DNA of 64,000 bases from Exiguobacterium sp. J17977. Its GTDB lineage: Bacteria; Bacillota; Bacilli; Exiguobacteriales; Exiguobacteriaceae. Below, piece after piece: positions 7,511 to 17,241 of this stretch (positions within the stretch are counted from its first letter, which is position 1; each line of letters opens with the position of its first letter). The DNA lies in contig NZ_JAEQBB010000006.1 of the NCBI RefSeq assembly GCF_018616375.1, positions 142,504 through 206,503 on the forward strand. The letters run 5' to 3'. The notes under the pieces were generated by a model. It saw only the letters and a list, made by a program, of their open reading frames with translations, was not told the DNA's origin and searched no databases. Both the position numbers and the translations under genes were made by a program.

Positions 7511-8578
7511 TTACAGGAGTCGTATCGTCTGTTCGCTCAGTTGCTCGATGGTCGTCCAATCTGGTGCGACTTGGTCGGGAAGGATCAACTGTCCATTCTC
7601 GACCTCGAGCGGAGTATCGAGCAAATCGGTCTCGAAATAAGCGCTCGTCCCGGCCATATCAGCAGGGTAGGCGGCTCCGCTCAAGGAGGCGAACAAGAGC
7701 GTGTGATAACGGCCGATCGAAGACTCATACATCCCGCCGACCCAGTACGGGGTGCCGCTATCGCGAATCGTGAGCGCCTCGCTCCAGCCGCCGACGCGGG
7801 CCGGTTTGATATTGACGATGCGGCCGGCTTGGAGCCGACGCATCGTCGCCACGTCTTGTGCCGAACTGATCGATTCATCGAGGCAAATCGGTGTGGTGAG
7901 CCGTGCCTGCAAGTCGGCTGTCTCGACCCAGTGTGTGCTCGGATAAGGCTGCTCGATCATCAAGAGACGGTAGGTGTCTAATGCCTCGAACCAGTCAAGC
8001 GGTTGCTCGGAGCCACTTCCGTTCAAATCAATCATGAGCGGGGCGTCCGGAAAATTGTTCCGAATCTCGCTGAGCGCTGGAAGCAGTTCATGCGGGGACG
8101 TTTTTAACTTGATGCGGTCGAATCCGGACGCGAGCGCAGACTCGATGGCGTTCAACGTTTGACTGAGAAGACCGATGCCGATAGTCCGGCCACAGGCCAC
8201 GGCGTCGCCGGCTTGGACGTATTGTTTTAATGTCTGATTTGCGCGGGCCGCTTCCACCTCCCATAGAGCGCTCTCCCACATCGCTTTCGCCATCGGGTGG
8301 CCGATGATGGAGCTGACATGGGTACCGAACGAGGCGGCGGACAACGTCCTCCCTTTCAGGAGTTGAACGATTAAAGCGGACGTATCGATGACGGAGCGGA
8401 CGGTCTCGGCCGTATACCATGGCGTTTCGAACGCGACACCTTCCCCGTAGCCGACAGCGCCGTCGACCGTCTCCAGACGGAGAATGACCGCCCGTCTCGT
8501 CGTCAACACGGCGTGGGCGGTGACAATCGGGTGTTTAAACGTCAGGGGGACGACATACAGTTCAGCGCGACGAATCAT
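7511..8578 (-). CDS. menC: o-succinylbenzoate synthase
   Basis: The 355-residue enolase-superfamily enzyme dehydrates SHCHC to o-succinylbenzoate in menaquinone synthesis. The barrel shows the catalytic KxK (RIKLKTS), metal ligands D (LMIDLNGS), E (LMIEQPYP) and D (CLDESI), and the second lysine in IVNIKPARVGG. AGGAGG stands 6 bases before the ATG at 8578. It overlaps the end of menE by 17 bases and is the last gene of the men operon. Some relatives also have N-acylamino acid racemase activity; the location argues for the menaquinone role. Confidence 0.92.
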   Translation of the reverse strand: MIRRAELYVVPLTFKHPIVTAHAVLTTRRAVILRLETVDGAVGYGEGVAFETPWYTAETVRSVIDTSALIVQLLKGRTLSAASFGTHVSSIIGHPMAKAMWESALWEVEAARANQTLKQYVQAGDAVACGRTIGIGLLSQTLNAIESALASGFDRIKLKTSPHELLPALSEIRNNFPDAPLMIDLNGSGSEQPLDWFEALDTYRLLMIEQPYPSTHWVETADLQARLTTPICLDESISSAQDVATMRRLQAGRIVNIKPARVGGWSEALTIRDSGTPYWVGGMYESSIGRYHTLLFASLSGAAYPADMAGTSAYFETDLLDTPLEVENGQLILPDQVAPDWTTIEQLSEQTIRLL

Positions 8579-9935
8579 GGTCAACCTCCTTTAAGCGATG
8601 GCGCATCAATTTACCGTTGGCGTTACGTGGCAACTCGTCGACGGCAATCCATGCTTTCGGATGTTTATATGATGCCAGATGGTCGTGCAACAGCTGAGTC
8701 GCCTCATCAAAATCGAACGCACCGACTGTGAAGGCGACAGGTACCGCTCCCCAAGTCGGGTCGGGACGACCGATGACTCCGACGTCTTGGATGCCTGGGC
8801 AACGCAACAACACGCTCTCGATTTCGGCCGGATAAATGTTCTCCCCGCCGGAGATGATCAAATCACTGCGCCGGTCATGTACGTACAAGTAGCCGTCTTT
8901 CATCGTTCCGAGGTCACCGGTCTGCCAATAGCCGTCGGGTGTCCAAGCGTCGGCCTCGGGCTGTCTATAGTACCCCGGGGTCACCGTCGGTCCGTTCACT
9001 TCAATCTCCCCATCCGCATTGATGCGGATTTGGGTCGGTGCGATTGCTTGACCGCTCGAGCCGATGTAGGCGAGCGCCTCGGATGGCAAGAGCGTTGCGA
9101 CTTGCGAACACGTCTCTGTCATCCCGTACGTCTGGGCGACCGGTAACTGCCGTCGCTCGGCTTCTTCGAGCAGCGGGCGGGGGACAGGACCGCCGCCGAC
9201 GAGCAGGAGTCGTAACTGATGGCGCGAGAGACCCGCGTCGAGGAGGCGTTGAAGCATGACGGCGACAAGCGAGATGTGGGTGATTCGTTCCATCTCAATC
9301 AACTCGAGTGTCCGGACGACATCGAACTTCGGTTCGACGTAAAGCGTCGAGCCGAACCGGGCGCTCCGATACACTTGAGCGAGCCCGCTCATATGGAAGA
9401 GTGGTGTGACGATGAGCATCCGGTCACTCGTCCCATATCCGAGGCGGTTCTTGGCCGCCTCGGCGCTCGCGATGTGATTGCCGAACGTCTGTTTTACGGC
9501 CTTGGCCCGTCCAGTCGTGCCCGAGGTGAACATGAGCGACATGACTTCATTGTCTGCCCATTCGTGCGGTGTGACGAATGACGACTCATCCCGTGCCGTC
9601 ACCTTGAATTGCGCAATCGGCAAGTCAATCGGTTCATCGACGAGCAACACATCGACATCGGCCGTCTCGATATGTCCCGCCAATTCGCTCATCGTCAGCC
9701 GTGTGTTGAGCGGGACGAGCACTTTTCCGAGTAACTGGACGGCGTGAACGGCGATGACGTAATCAGCGCTGTTGGCGGCGAATAATCCGATGTGACGGGC
9801 CACTGGAACGGTGAGATATAAAAAATGGGCTAAACGCGCACTCTCATCCATCAACTCAGACCAAGTCCATCGACCAGATGCGGTGACGAGCGCCATTGCA
9901 TCATGTTGATGTTGTTTCACATAACGATTCATCAT
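8562..9935 (-). CDS. menE: o-succinylbenzoate-CoA ligase
   Basis: The 457-residue acyl-adenylate enzyme activates o-succinylbenzoate with ATP and CoA. It shows the AMP-binding P-loop MFTSGTTGRAKAVK, the adenylation core YGMTETC, TGDLG, and the C-terminal catalytic lysine in NANGKLMRHRL. GGAGG precedes two adjacent ATGs (9935 and 9932); I take 9935. A longer frame open back to 10094 overlaps menB and lacks family similarity, so it is not used. A perfect intrinsic terminator separates it from menB, with its T-run touching the Shine-Dalgarno. Confidence 0.92.
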   Translation of the reverse strand: MMNRYVKQHQHDAMALVTASGRWTWSELMDESARLAHFLYLTVPVARHIGLFAANSADYVIAVHAVQLLGKVLVPLNTRLTMSELAGHIETADVDVLLVDEPIDLPIAQFKVTARDESSFVTPHEWADNEVMSLMFTSGTTGRAKAVKQTFGNHIASAEAAKNRLGYGTSDRMLIVTPLFHMSGLAQVYRSARFGSTLYVEPKFDVVRTLELIEMERITHISLVAVMLQRLLDAGLSRHQLRLLLVGGGPVPRPLLEEAERRQLPVAQTYGMTETCSQVATLLPSEALAYIGSSGQAIAPTQIRINADGEIEVNGPTVTPGYYRQPEADAWTPDGYWQTGDLGTMKDGYLYVHDRRSDLIISGGENIYPAEIESVLLRCPGIQDVGVIGRPDPTWGAVPVAFTVGAFDFDEATQLLHDHLASYKHPKAWIAVDELPRNANGKLMRHRLKEVDHDSSR

Positions 9936-9945
9936 CAGGACCTCC

Positions 9946-9975
9946 AAAAAAAGAGTAGCGAAGTCGCTACTCTTT
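9946..9975 (-). terminator. terminator between menB and menE
   Basis: An 11-bp perfect stem (arms 9950-9960 and 9965-9975) with a 4-base loop is followed on the minus strand by seven Ts that run straight into the GGAGG of menE. It lies inside the men operon, so it must be leaky or regulated. Confidence 0.85.
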
Positions 9976-9981
9976 GTCGAT

Positions 9982-10806
9982 TTACGGGAAACGCGGGAAC
10001 TGACCGAAGTCTGGGTCGCGTTTTTCTTTGAAAGCGTCGCGTCCTTCTTTCGCTTCGTCTGTCGTGTAGTAGAGTAACGTCGCGTCGCCGGCAAGCTGTT
10101 GAAGACCTGCGAGACCGTCCGTGTCGGCGTTCATTGCTGCTTTCAAGAAGCGGAGCGCCGTCGGAGAGTGTTGCAAGATCTCTTGGCACCATTGGATCGT
10201 CTCGGCTTCAAGTTGCTCGAGTGGAACGACCGTGTTGACGAGTCCCATATCAAGCGCTTGCTGCGCATCGTATTGACGGCAGAGGTACCAAATTTCGCGT
10301 GCTTTCTTGTGGCCGATGATGCGAGCCAAGTAACCTGAGCCGTAACCGGCATCGAATGAACCCACTTTTGGTCCGGTTTGACCGAAACGGGCGTTGTCGG
10401 CTGCAATCGTCAAGTCACAGACGACGTGCAAGACGTGTCCGCCACCAATCGCGTAACCGGCTACCATGGCGATGACAGGTTTCGGGATGACGCGAATCAA
10501 GCGTTGAAGGTCGAGGACGTTCAAGCGTGGAATCTCGTCGTCACCGACGTAACCGCCGTGGCCGCGTACTTTTTGGTCGCCGCCTGAGCAGAAAGCCTGA
10601 TCGCCTTCACCTGTCAAGATGATGACGCCGACTTCTTTATCGTCACGGGCGCGTGCGAACGCGTCGATGAGTTCGTTGACCGTGAGTGGACGGAACGCGT
10701 TCCGTACTTCCGGACGGTTGATGGTGATTTTGGCGATGCCGTTCCACTTCTCGTACTTGATATCTTCGTACGTGCGGACCGATGTCCAGTTTGCTACTGA
10801 TTCCAT
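9982..10806 (-). CDS. menB: 1,4-dihydroxy-2-naphthoyl-CoA synthase
   Basis: The 274-residue crotonase-fold enzyme closes the naphthoquinone ring of o-succinylbenzoyl-CoA. Family marks are the oxyanion-hole segments [11 protein letters not shown] and [12 protein letters not shown], and the MenB-specific [16 protein letters not shown] with the catalytic aspartate. Length is typical. The GGGGGA Shine-Dalgarno lies within the last codons of menH and the ATG directly follows the menH stop, so translation is coupled. Confidence 0.95.
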   Translation of the reverse strand: MESVANWTSVRTYEDIKYEKWNGIAKITINRPEVRNAFRPLTVNELIDAFARARDDKEVGVIILTGEGDQAFCSGGDQKVRGHGGYVGDDEIPRLNVLDLQRLIRVIPKPVIAMVAGYAIGGGHVLHVVCDLTIAADNARFGQTGPKVGSFDAGYGSGYLARIIGHKKAREIWYLCRQYDAQQALDMGLVNTVVPLEQLEAETIQWCQEILQHSPTALRFLKAAMNADTDGLAGLQQLAGDATLLYYTTDEAKEGRDAFKEKRDPDFGQFPRFP

Positions 10807-11583
10807 TTAAATTCCCCCTAAAATCAATTTCTCTATCATTGTACCAAATTGTTGGGCATTCTCGATATGTGGAGCATGAGATGCTTCCGAAATTTCATGA
10901 ATTTCAATATCGGGACGAATGACTCGCATGTTCCGGGCGATCTGTTGAAATTTAATGTCATGTTCCCCGACGATTAAATCGGTGCGGGGCAAACGGTCAA
11001 GGCACGACCAAAGCGACGGCATGCTACCCGTCCCGATGGCGCGGAGACTGTTCGCGAGTGCGGCCGGATGTTGGGCTAACCGTTCAGGACGAAGGGCGGC
11101 ACGCATCTCATCAGTCTGATGCCAGAGCGGGAGCTGTTCCCAACGGTCAACGAACGCCTCAAGTCCAGCTCGCTCGATGAAGGCGGCAAGCTGTTCATCT
11201 TGAAGCCGGCGTTGTCGACGTTCAGCCGCATTGAGTCCGGGCGTCGTACTAATCCCAATGAAATGGGTGACCCGATCATCAAAGGCGGCGAGCGTCATAC
11301 CGATACGTCCGCCGAGTGAGTACCCGATGACCGTCCATGGACCGTCATCCATATCGAGGAGCGCCGACAAGTCTTTCACTTGTTGACTCATCTTGGCGCG
11401 CTCGACCGGCTGATGGCCCGTAACACCATGTTGCAGTAGTGTCGGGGCGACGAGTCGGACGGGCAGTTCCGCGAAGCGCGAAAGCCAGCCCGCTTGCCCA
11501 GTGAAGCCGTGCAACAGTAAGACCGGCCGACCGTTGCCGCGCTCGAGCACCTCGTACGAGACCCCTCGCAGCGAACGGATCAC
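10807..11583 (-). CDS. menH: SHCHC synthase, alpha/beta hydrolase
   Basis: The 258-residue alpha/beta hydrolase eliminates pyruvate from SEPHCHC to give SHCHC. The oxyanion region LLHGFTG, the nucleophile elbow GYSLGGR, the acid-containing GEHDIKF and the terminal histidine SHAPHIE are visible. It overlaps menD by four bases (ATGA) and abuts menB. The men-operon position separates it from other hydrolases of the fold. Confidence 0.9.
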   Translation of the reverse strand: MIRSLRGVSYEVLERGNGRPVLLLHGFTGQAGWLSRFAELPVRLVAPTLLQHGVTGHQPVERAKMSQQVKDLSALLDMDDGPWTVIGYSLGGRIGMTLAAFDDRVTHFIGISTTPGLNAAERRQRRLQDEQLAAFIERAGLEAFVDRWEQLPLWHQTDEMRAALRPERLAQHPAALANSLRAIGTGSMPSLWSCLDRLPRTDLIVGEHDIKFQQIARNMRVIRPDIEIHEISEASHAPHIENAQQFGTMIEKLILGGI

Positions 11584-13229
11584 GATTCATTCCCCGTCGC
11601 CAAGCGGTCTGTGATCGAAGCGGTCCAACGCCGGTGCTCGGCCACGTTTGCGGTACGGTCTGATGGAAATTCGATGAGTTGGATTCCTGCCTCGATGGCG
11701 GCTGTGACATCGTCAGGCTGCTCGAGCCGTTGATAGCTGAGTCCATACGTATCGGCGAATCCGCGTAGATTCAATTGTAACGGCGTCCCGAACAAGTCCT
11801 CGAACATTTGTGGAGCGATTGAGGCTTGTGGCAAGAAGGAGAAGATGCCACCCCCGTCGTTGTTGACGACGACGATGGAGAACGAACCGGGATGCGATTT
11901 GACGAGTTGGAGCGCGTTGCTGTCATGATAAAACGCCAAGTCGCCGATTATGAGGGCAGCCTTGTCCGTATCGTGACAGGCACCGAGCGCGCTCGAGATG
12001 ATGCCGTCAATCCCGTTCGCCCCGCGATTCGCGACGACATCAAGCGAACAGCCGGCCGAGAGCGTCGTATCGATATCACGAATCGGCATGCTGTTGCTGA
12101 CAAAGACGCGTTCGAGATGAGACGCCAGCACTTGACGTGTCAACGCACTTTCCCCGGTCAATGCAGGTTTGGCGGACTCGGTGATCTGTTCGAACAACGC
12201 GAACCGCTCAGCCACGTCGATGTCGTATGAGTGATCGATGGCTGCCAAATAATCGATCGCATCACCGTATACGACCGTGGCAAGATTTGACGGGTCACGG
12301 AACGAGCCGGGTTGCTCAATCAAGACGCACGGGACGTCCTGGAGCCACAGATTCAATCGTTTCGATACAGGAGCGGCCCCGAAGCGTACGACCGCGTCAG
12401 GCGTCCATTCCGTACGATGCTCACTCGCGAGCCACGTGTCGTAGTTCGTTAGCACGTGGTCAAACCGGCGCATCCCGCTCAACGGGTCAGCAAAAATCGG
12501 GATGTGATACGTTTGTGCCGTCTCATAAATCGGTTCAAGCCATGTAGCCGGCGTACCAGGACCGACGACGAAAGCGAGACGTTCGACAGAAATGTTTCGT
12601 TTGAACCGGTTTACATCACCGGCTGTCGGCTTGAGATAAGTCGGTTCGGACAATGCGGCCTTACCCTCAAGCAGTGATGTTAAGCGTTCGATATCCGGCA
12701 CTAACGGCTCACGGAACGGGATGTTCATGTGGACCGGTCCGAACGGTGCGTGCAGGCTCGTCCGGACGAGCCGGGTCACTGCTTGTTCCATGTAGCGCTG
12801 GCTGGCGACTTCAGGAACTGGGAGATCGATGCTCGCTTTGACGTGCTCCCCGTATAGTCGGACTTGATCGATTGCTTGAGGAGCGCCGACGTTCCGGAGC
12901 TCATGCGGACGGTCTGTCGTCAATACGATGAGCGGCAACTGCGAGATGTTCGCCTCGGCCACCGCGGAAAAATAGTTGGTCGCGGCGGTGCCGCTCGTGC
13001 AAATGAGCGCGACCGGTCGTAATGATGAGGTGGAGCGCGTCAAGCCGAGGGCGAAGAAGGCGGCCGAACGTTCATCGACGATGATATGATGACGGACGTT
13101 CGGATGAAGATAAGCGGCCATGGCCAGCGGGGTCGAGCGCGAACCGGGGCTGATGACGATATCCTCGACGCCTTGTTCGACGAGCTGGTTCATCATCTGG
13201 GCGACCCAATCCGTTAACGTTTCATTCAT
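11580..13229 (-). CDS. menD: SEPHCHC synthase, thiamine diphosphate enzyme
   Basis: The 549-residue enzyme adds 2-oxoglutarate to isochorismate, the first committed menaquinone step. It carries the N-terminal PGSRSTPLAMAAY, the pyrimidine-binding domain, the central domain, and the diphosphate-binding segment GANGIDGIISSALGA...NNDGGGIFSFLP near the C-terminus. Length is normal. Four-base overlaps with menF and menH show tight coupling. Confidence 0.95.
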   Translation of the reverse strand: MNETLTDWVAQMMNQLVEQGVEDIVISPGSRSTPLAMAAYLHPNVRHHIIVDERSAAFFALGLTRSTSSLRPVALICTSGTAATNYFSAVAEANISQLPLIVLTTDRPHELRNVGAPQAIDQVRLYGEHVKASIDLPVPEVASQRYMEQAVTRLVRTSLHAPFGPVHMNIPFREPLVPDIERLTSLLEGKAALSEPTYLKPTAGDVNRFKRNISVERLAFVVGPGTPATWLEPIYETAQTYHIPIFADPLSGMRRFDHVLTNYDTWLASEHRTEWTPDAVVRFGAAPVSKRLNLWLQDVPCVLIEQPGSFRDPSNLATVVYGDAIDYLAAIDHSYDIDVAERFALFEQITESAKPALTGESALTRQVLASHLERVFVSNSMPIRDIDTTLSAGCSLDVVANRGANGIDGIISSALGACHDTDKAALIIGDLAFYHDSNALQLVKSHPGSFSIVVVNNDGGGIFSFLPQASIAPQMFEDLFGTPLQLNLRGFADTYGLSYQRLEQPDDVTAAIEAGIQLIEFPSDRTANVAEHRRWTASITDRLATGNES

Positions 13230-14611
13230 GCTTGATTGCCTCCTGCGCTTACTTTGTCCAATCCGAGTGCTTGCTTGATGGGACTGAGCTTGATTTCCGT
13301 CTCGGCGAGCTCCGCTTCGAGTTCAGACTCTTGGACGATTCCACAGCCTGCGTATAACGCCACGAATTGGTGATGCACGAGGGCGGACCGAATCGAGACG
13401 ACGAACTCGCCTTCTCCTTCTGTATTCAACCAGCCGAACGGCGAACCGTACCATCCGCGGTCAAACCGCTCAATCTCACGCAATAAGCGGACGGATGTCC
13501 GTTTCGGTGAACCGCCGAGAGCGGGGGTCGGGTGGAGCGACTCGATAATGGACAGCAAGGACGCATTCGTATCGAGCGTTGCTTGAATCGGTGTATGCAG
13601 ATGGAACACCGAGCGATTTTCTAATATACGCGGCGTTTCAGGTGCCTTGATGGTAGCGGCATATGGTGTGAGGGCATTTTTAATGTCCTTCACGACGATT
13701 TGATGTTCATCTAGATTTTTGGCGTCATGTAACAAGGTCTGTTTGGCTACATCCGCCTCGATTTCTGTGTCCGGTCGTTTAATCGTTCCGGCGATGGCGG
13801 CTGTTTCGATATACGGTCCTTGTTTTTTGACGAGGCGCTCCGGGGTCGCCCCGAAAAAGCCGATGTCGCGCTTCGGTTGATATAGGAAGACGTAACTGCC
13901 CGTTTGATGATCTGACAGATGGCGCAACGTCGTCGCGAACGGGAACGGCTCTTCTGATGTTTGGTAAATCTCTTCACGGGCGATGACGATTTTCTCGACG
14001 CGTTCTTCCGAGATGTTCAGTTTGGCCTGGTGGAAACTCGACTTGAAATGGTCGACGCCATCTTTCACTTGAGCGTAAGTCGGTGCCTGCTCGTCGGGAG
14101 CGTGAAGCGCGTTGAATTGCGCGAGCTGATCGGCCAACTGAATCAAATATTGTTCGACCGATTGCTTCGACGACACGAGCGTCGAGACAGTCAACGTGTG
14201 TTTGTCACCCGAACGGCGATATAAAAACTTCGGCACGACCAATGATGCTTCGCCGAACGCTTCCCACATATTTTTCTGGGGACGGACGAACGTATCGAAC
14301 GAGAAGCCCGAGAACGCATAAATGACCGCGTCGACGTCCCGGCGGTGCAGACTCCAATCATATTGCAACCGTTGGAATCGTTCCGGGCCAGAAGCAGTCA
14401 ACACGAGCGCATCGGCACATCCGAGCATCTCGAGGGAACGGTCGGGCGTCGAAAAATAATAATGGGACGTTTCCGTGTTTTGAATGATATGAAACGCGTC
14501 GAACGAAGGGATTTCCCACGTGTAAGAGGCAAGGACCGGTCGTTGCCAAGCACGTGCCCGTTTATGGGCTTGTTCGATTCGTTGTTTAATGTGTGTTTGA
14601 GTATCTGGCAT
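13226..14611 (-). CDS. menF: isochorismate synthase
   Basis: The 461-residue chorismate-binding enzyme converts chorismate to isochorismate. Family segments include EKIVIAREE (catalytic lysine), the substrate-binding LHPTPALGGSPKR, GWYGSPFGW, and the C-terminal ETEIKLSPIKQAL. GGAGG lies 10 bases before the ATG. It is the first gene of the men operon and is divergent from menA over 166 bases. An entC-type siderophore role is possible in principle, but the context is clearly menaquinone. Confidence 0.93.
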   Translation of the reverse strand: MPDTQTHIKQRIEQAHKRARAWQRPVLASYTWEIPSFDAFHIIQNTETSHYYFSTPDRSLEMLGCADALVLTASGPERFQRLQYDWSLHRRDVDAVIYAFSGFSFDTFVRPQKNMWEAFGEASLVVPKFLYRRSGDKHTLTVSTLVSSKQSVEQYLIQLADQLAQFNALHAPDEQAPTYAQVKDGVDHFKSSFHQAKLNISEERVEKIVIAREEIYQTSEEPFPFATTLRHLSDHQTGSYVFLYQPKRDIGFFGATPERLVKKQGPYIETAAIAGTIKRPDTEIEADVAKQTLLHDAKNLDEHQIVVKDIKNALTPYAATIKAPETPRILENRSVFHLHTPIQATLDTNASLLSIIESLHPTPALGGSPKRTSVRLLREIERFDRGWYGSPFGWLNTEGEGEFVVSIRSALVHHQFVALYAGCGIVQESELEAELAETEIKLSPIKQALGLDKVSAGGNQA

Positions 14612-14728
14612 GTAAGAAAAGCCTCCTCAATCCAATGGAATTCTCATTCTTTAGTGTATCACGACTTCACGGCAGAACTGGCCGTCAAATGCTCGGGAAA
14701 GTGAAGGGAGCCGTTCAAGCGACGGGCA

Positions 14729-14758
14729 TTGACAGATTTTTTTAAAGAGACGTAAACT
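14729..14758 (+). promoter_or_regulatory. menA promoter
   Basis: TTGACA at 14729 and TAAACT at 14753 with an 18-base spacer, 20 bases before the menA start, followed by GGGAGGG. Confidence 0.6.
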
Positions 14759-14777
14759 AACGAAGGGAGGGAAGTGC

Positions 14778-15677
14778 ATGAAGAAGAGAGAGAAAGGTGC
14801 CTATTGGCGCATGATTCGCCCGCATACATTGACGGCGAGCTTCATACCGGTACTGTTAGGGACGTTCATCGTCCTCGGGCAAGTCGAATTGAAATGGGGA
14901 TTGTTCCTGGCGATGCTCATCGCCTCAATCTTGATTCAAATCGCGACGAATTTATTCAATGAGTATTACGATTATAAGCGTGGGCTCGACCATGAAGGGT
15001 CGATTGGAATCGGTGGTTCAATCGTACGCGACGGATTCACACCTGGCCAAGTGCTCGGGATTGCCCTAGGGATGTACGGGGTAGCAGCCGTGCTCGGTCT
15101 TTATATCGCTGCTTCGACGAGCTGGCACTTGATTTGGATCGGTGTGCTGTCGATGGTCGTCGGGTTCCTCTATACAGGAGGTCCGCTTCCGATTGCCTAT
15201 ACGCCGTTCGGTGAACTTGTCGCTGGTCTGTTCATGGGGTATGTCATTATCGGGATTTCAGGATATATCCAAATCGGGACGGTGACGACGGAACTGTTGC
15301 TCGTATCGTTCCCGATGGCGCTGTTGATCGGGGCCATCTTGCTCGCGAACAATATTCGCGATTTGGATAACGATAAAGTGAACGGACGCAAAACGATTGC
15401 GTGTCTCGTCGGACATCGCCGTGCCGTTCTCGTTTTGGCCGGGTTCTTTATCGCTGCGTTGATTGGCATTGTCGTCGCTGTGGTCGGATTTGGCGTGACG
15501 CCTTGGGTGCTGTTGTCACTCTTGACCATTCCAATTATGATTCGAGCGGTGAAACGCTTTTGGGTCAAACAGGAGCCGGCTCAACTGATGCCAGCGATGG
15601 CCATGACCGCCAAAGTGAACACGTTGTTCGGTGCCTGGATGGTCATCGGATTGATGGTCGCGCGATTCATCGCGTAA
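14778..15677 (+). CDS. menA: 1,4-dihydroxy-2-naphthoate polyprenyltransferase
   Basis: The 299-residue UbiA-family membrane enzyme attaches the prenyl tail to dihydroxynaphthoate, giving demethylmenaquinone. The two aspartate-rich motifs are seen as NLFNEYYDYKRGLD and NNIRDLDNDKVNGRKT, with about eight to nine membrane spans. GGGAGGG precedes the ATG. It reads away from menF, so the pathway is complete here except for the later methylation step and the prenyl diphosphate supply. Confidence 0.93.
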   Translation: MKKREKGAYWRMIRPHTLTASFIPVLLGTFIVLGQVELKWGLFLAMLIASILIQIATNLFNEYYDYKRGLDHEGSIGIGGSIVRDGFTPGQVLGIALGMYGVAAVLGLYIAASTSWHLIWIGVLSMVVGFLYTGGPLPIAYTPFGELVAGLFMGYVIIGISGYIQIGTVTTELLLVSFPMALLIGAILLANNIRDLDNDKVNGRKTIACLVGHRRAVLVLAGFFIAALIGIVVAVVGFGVTPWVLLSLLTIPIMIRAVKRFWVKQEPAQLMPAMAMTAKVNTLFGAWMVIGLMVARFIA

Positions 15678-15695
15678 ATAAAAGGAGGGAACCAT

Positions 15696-16247
15696 ATGTC
15701 AGTCGTTCAAGAAATGTTAGCGTTTAATGAAAAATTCGTCTCAGAGAAACAATACGAAGAGTTCGTCTCGGACAAGTTCCCTGACAAGAAAATCGTCATT
15801 TTAACATGTATGGATACACGTCTGACGGCATTGCTGCCGAAAGCTCTCGGTTTGAAAAACGGGGATGCCAAAATCATTAAGAATGCGGGCGCTGTGCTGT
15901 CGCATCCGTTCGGTTCGGTCATGCGTTCCATTCTTGTCGCGCTGTATGCGCTCGGAGCGGAAGAAGTCATCGTCATCGGACACTATGATTGCGGAATGGC
16001 GGCCATCGACCCGAACGCGGTCATCGGCGAAATGGAGCGTCGCGGCATCGAACCGCAAACGCTCCAGACGCTCAAATCGTCAGGTATGGATTTGGAGAAG
16101 TGGTTACACGGGTTTGACTCGGTCGAAGCGAACGTCGTCAACTCGGTCAGTCTCATCAAAAACCATCCGCTCTTGCCACCGGGCACGAACGTCCACGGAT
16201 TCGTCATCGACCCGGCGACGGGGCGTCTCGATGTTGTCGAAGCATAA
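15696..16247 (+). CDS. beta-class carbonic anhydrase
   Basis: The 183-residue enzyme interconverts carbon dioxide and bicarbonate. Zinc ligands and the catalytic dyad are in place: C38, D40 and R42 in CMDTRL, H96 and C99 in GHYDCGM. It closely resembles B. subtilis YtiB. AGGAGGG stands before the ATG and the gene begins 18 bases after menA, so the two are probably co-transcribed; a terminator follows. Confidence 0.9.
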   Translation: MSVVQEMLAFNEKFVSEKQYEEFVSDKFPDKKIVILTCMDTRLTALLPKALGLKNGDAKIIKNAGAVLSHPFGSVMRSILVALYALGAEEVIVIGHYDCGMAAIDPNAVIGEMERRGIEPQTLQTLKSSGMDLEKWLHGFDSVEANVVNSVSLIKNHPLLPPGTNVHGFVIDPATGRLDVVEA

Positions 16248-16251
16248 CGCA

Positions 16252-16287
16252 AAAGGCGGTCTCTGCAGAAGAGACCGCCTTTCTTTC
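16252..16287. terminator. terminator between convergent genes
   Basis: AAAGGCGGTCTC pairs with its complement over a 7-base loop and is flanked by T-rich and A-rich runs. It can serve the carbonic anhydrase gene and the yihY-type gene. Confidence 0.85.
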
Positions 16288-16288
16288 A

Positions 16289-17236
16289 TTACCCGTATGT
16301 GTTGACGGGAATGTCTTTATACTCGTCCTCGTCTGAATCTTTCGATTTGGACTTTTTGTTTTTCTTGAAGTTTTTCTCGTACTCACGCTCGCTCGGTGTA
16401 CGGAAGAAACGTTGCCATGTGGCGTTGATTTCTGACCCGATCAAAATGATCATGCCGGTCAATTGTAACCAGAGCAACGTGACGATAATACCCCCGAGCG
16501 AACCGTACGTCGAATCGTAATTGCCGAAGTTCGAGACGTACAGGCTGAACCCGAGCGAGACGAGTTGCCAGGCGACGACCCCGAAGATGGCGCCGGGAAT
16601 CGTGCTCTTCCAAAACACGTGTTGCTGCGGAGCAATCTTATAAAAAATCGAGAGCGTCAAAATCAAGATGACGGTCGTTAATACGTAGCGGAACACGTTA
16701 ATCAAGATGACGTCAGCCCCTGAGATAGGGATGAAGCGCATCAAGAAGTCGATGATTTGTGAACCGAATACGTTCGAGACGATGAGCAACAGCACACCGA
16801 CGCCGAGCAAGAGCGTCAAGCCGAGCGCGATGCCTTTGCTGACGAAGAAATTTCGTTCATTGTCTTCGCCGTATGCGTGAATCGCCATGTTAATCAAGCG
16901 TTCAACCCCTTTAGCGGCCGACCAAATCGCTAAAATCGCACCGATGGAGAGAAGTCCGCCGCGCGGTTCACCGATCGCGTCAAAAATGCCGGTCAAAAAT
17001 TCAGTCGCGGCCGCCCCGGGTGCCAGATTGTTCAACTGTTCTTGGAACGATGCCTGCGAGATGTCGAAGAACGACAACAACGCGAGAATGAAGATGATAC
17101 CCGGGAAAATCGATAAGAACCAAAAAAAAGCGAGCGTCGCGCCGTAATCTTGAACATCATGTTCTTTGAAGCGACGAAGCAACTCCTTCCCGAAGGCAAA
17201 CCAATTCTTTTTTTCTTTCACTTCTGTCGTATCCAT
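16289..17236 (-). CDS. YihY/BrkB family integral membrane protein
   Basis: The 315-residue protein belongs to the YihY/BrkB family (once misnamed ribonuclease BN), whose transport role is unsettled. About six membrane spans follow a cytoplasmic N-terminus; DYGATLAFFWFLSIFPGIIF and WSAAKGVERLINMAIHAY are typical family segments. The C-terminus is a charged lysine/aspartate tail (KKNKKSKSKDSDEDEY). Its AGGAGG Shine-Dalgarno lies inside a perfect 10-bp inverted repeat. It follows the Nudix gene on the same strand. Confidence 0.88.
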   Translation of the reverse strand: MDTTEVKEKKNWFAFGKELLRRFKEHDVQDYGATLAFFWFLSIFPGIIFILALLSFFDISQASFQEQLNNLAPGAAATEFLTGIFDAIGEPRGGLLSIGAILAIWSAAKGVERLINMAIHAYGEDNERNFFVSKGIALGLTLLLGVGVLLLIVSNVFGSQIIDFLMRFIPISGADVILINVFRYVLTTVILILTLSIFYKIAPQQHVFWKSTIPGAIFGVVAWQLVSLGFSLYVSNFGNYDSTYGSLGGIIVTLLWLQLTGMIILIGSEINATWQRFFRTPSEREYEKNFKKNKKSKSKDSDEDEYKDIPVNTYG

Positions 17237-17241
17237 ATATG

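Noticed and set aside
8562..10094. MenE with 53 extra N-terminal residues
   Set aside because: The extension lies antisense-free but within menB in another frame, has no family similarity and crosses the terminator; ATG 9935 directly follows GGAGG.
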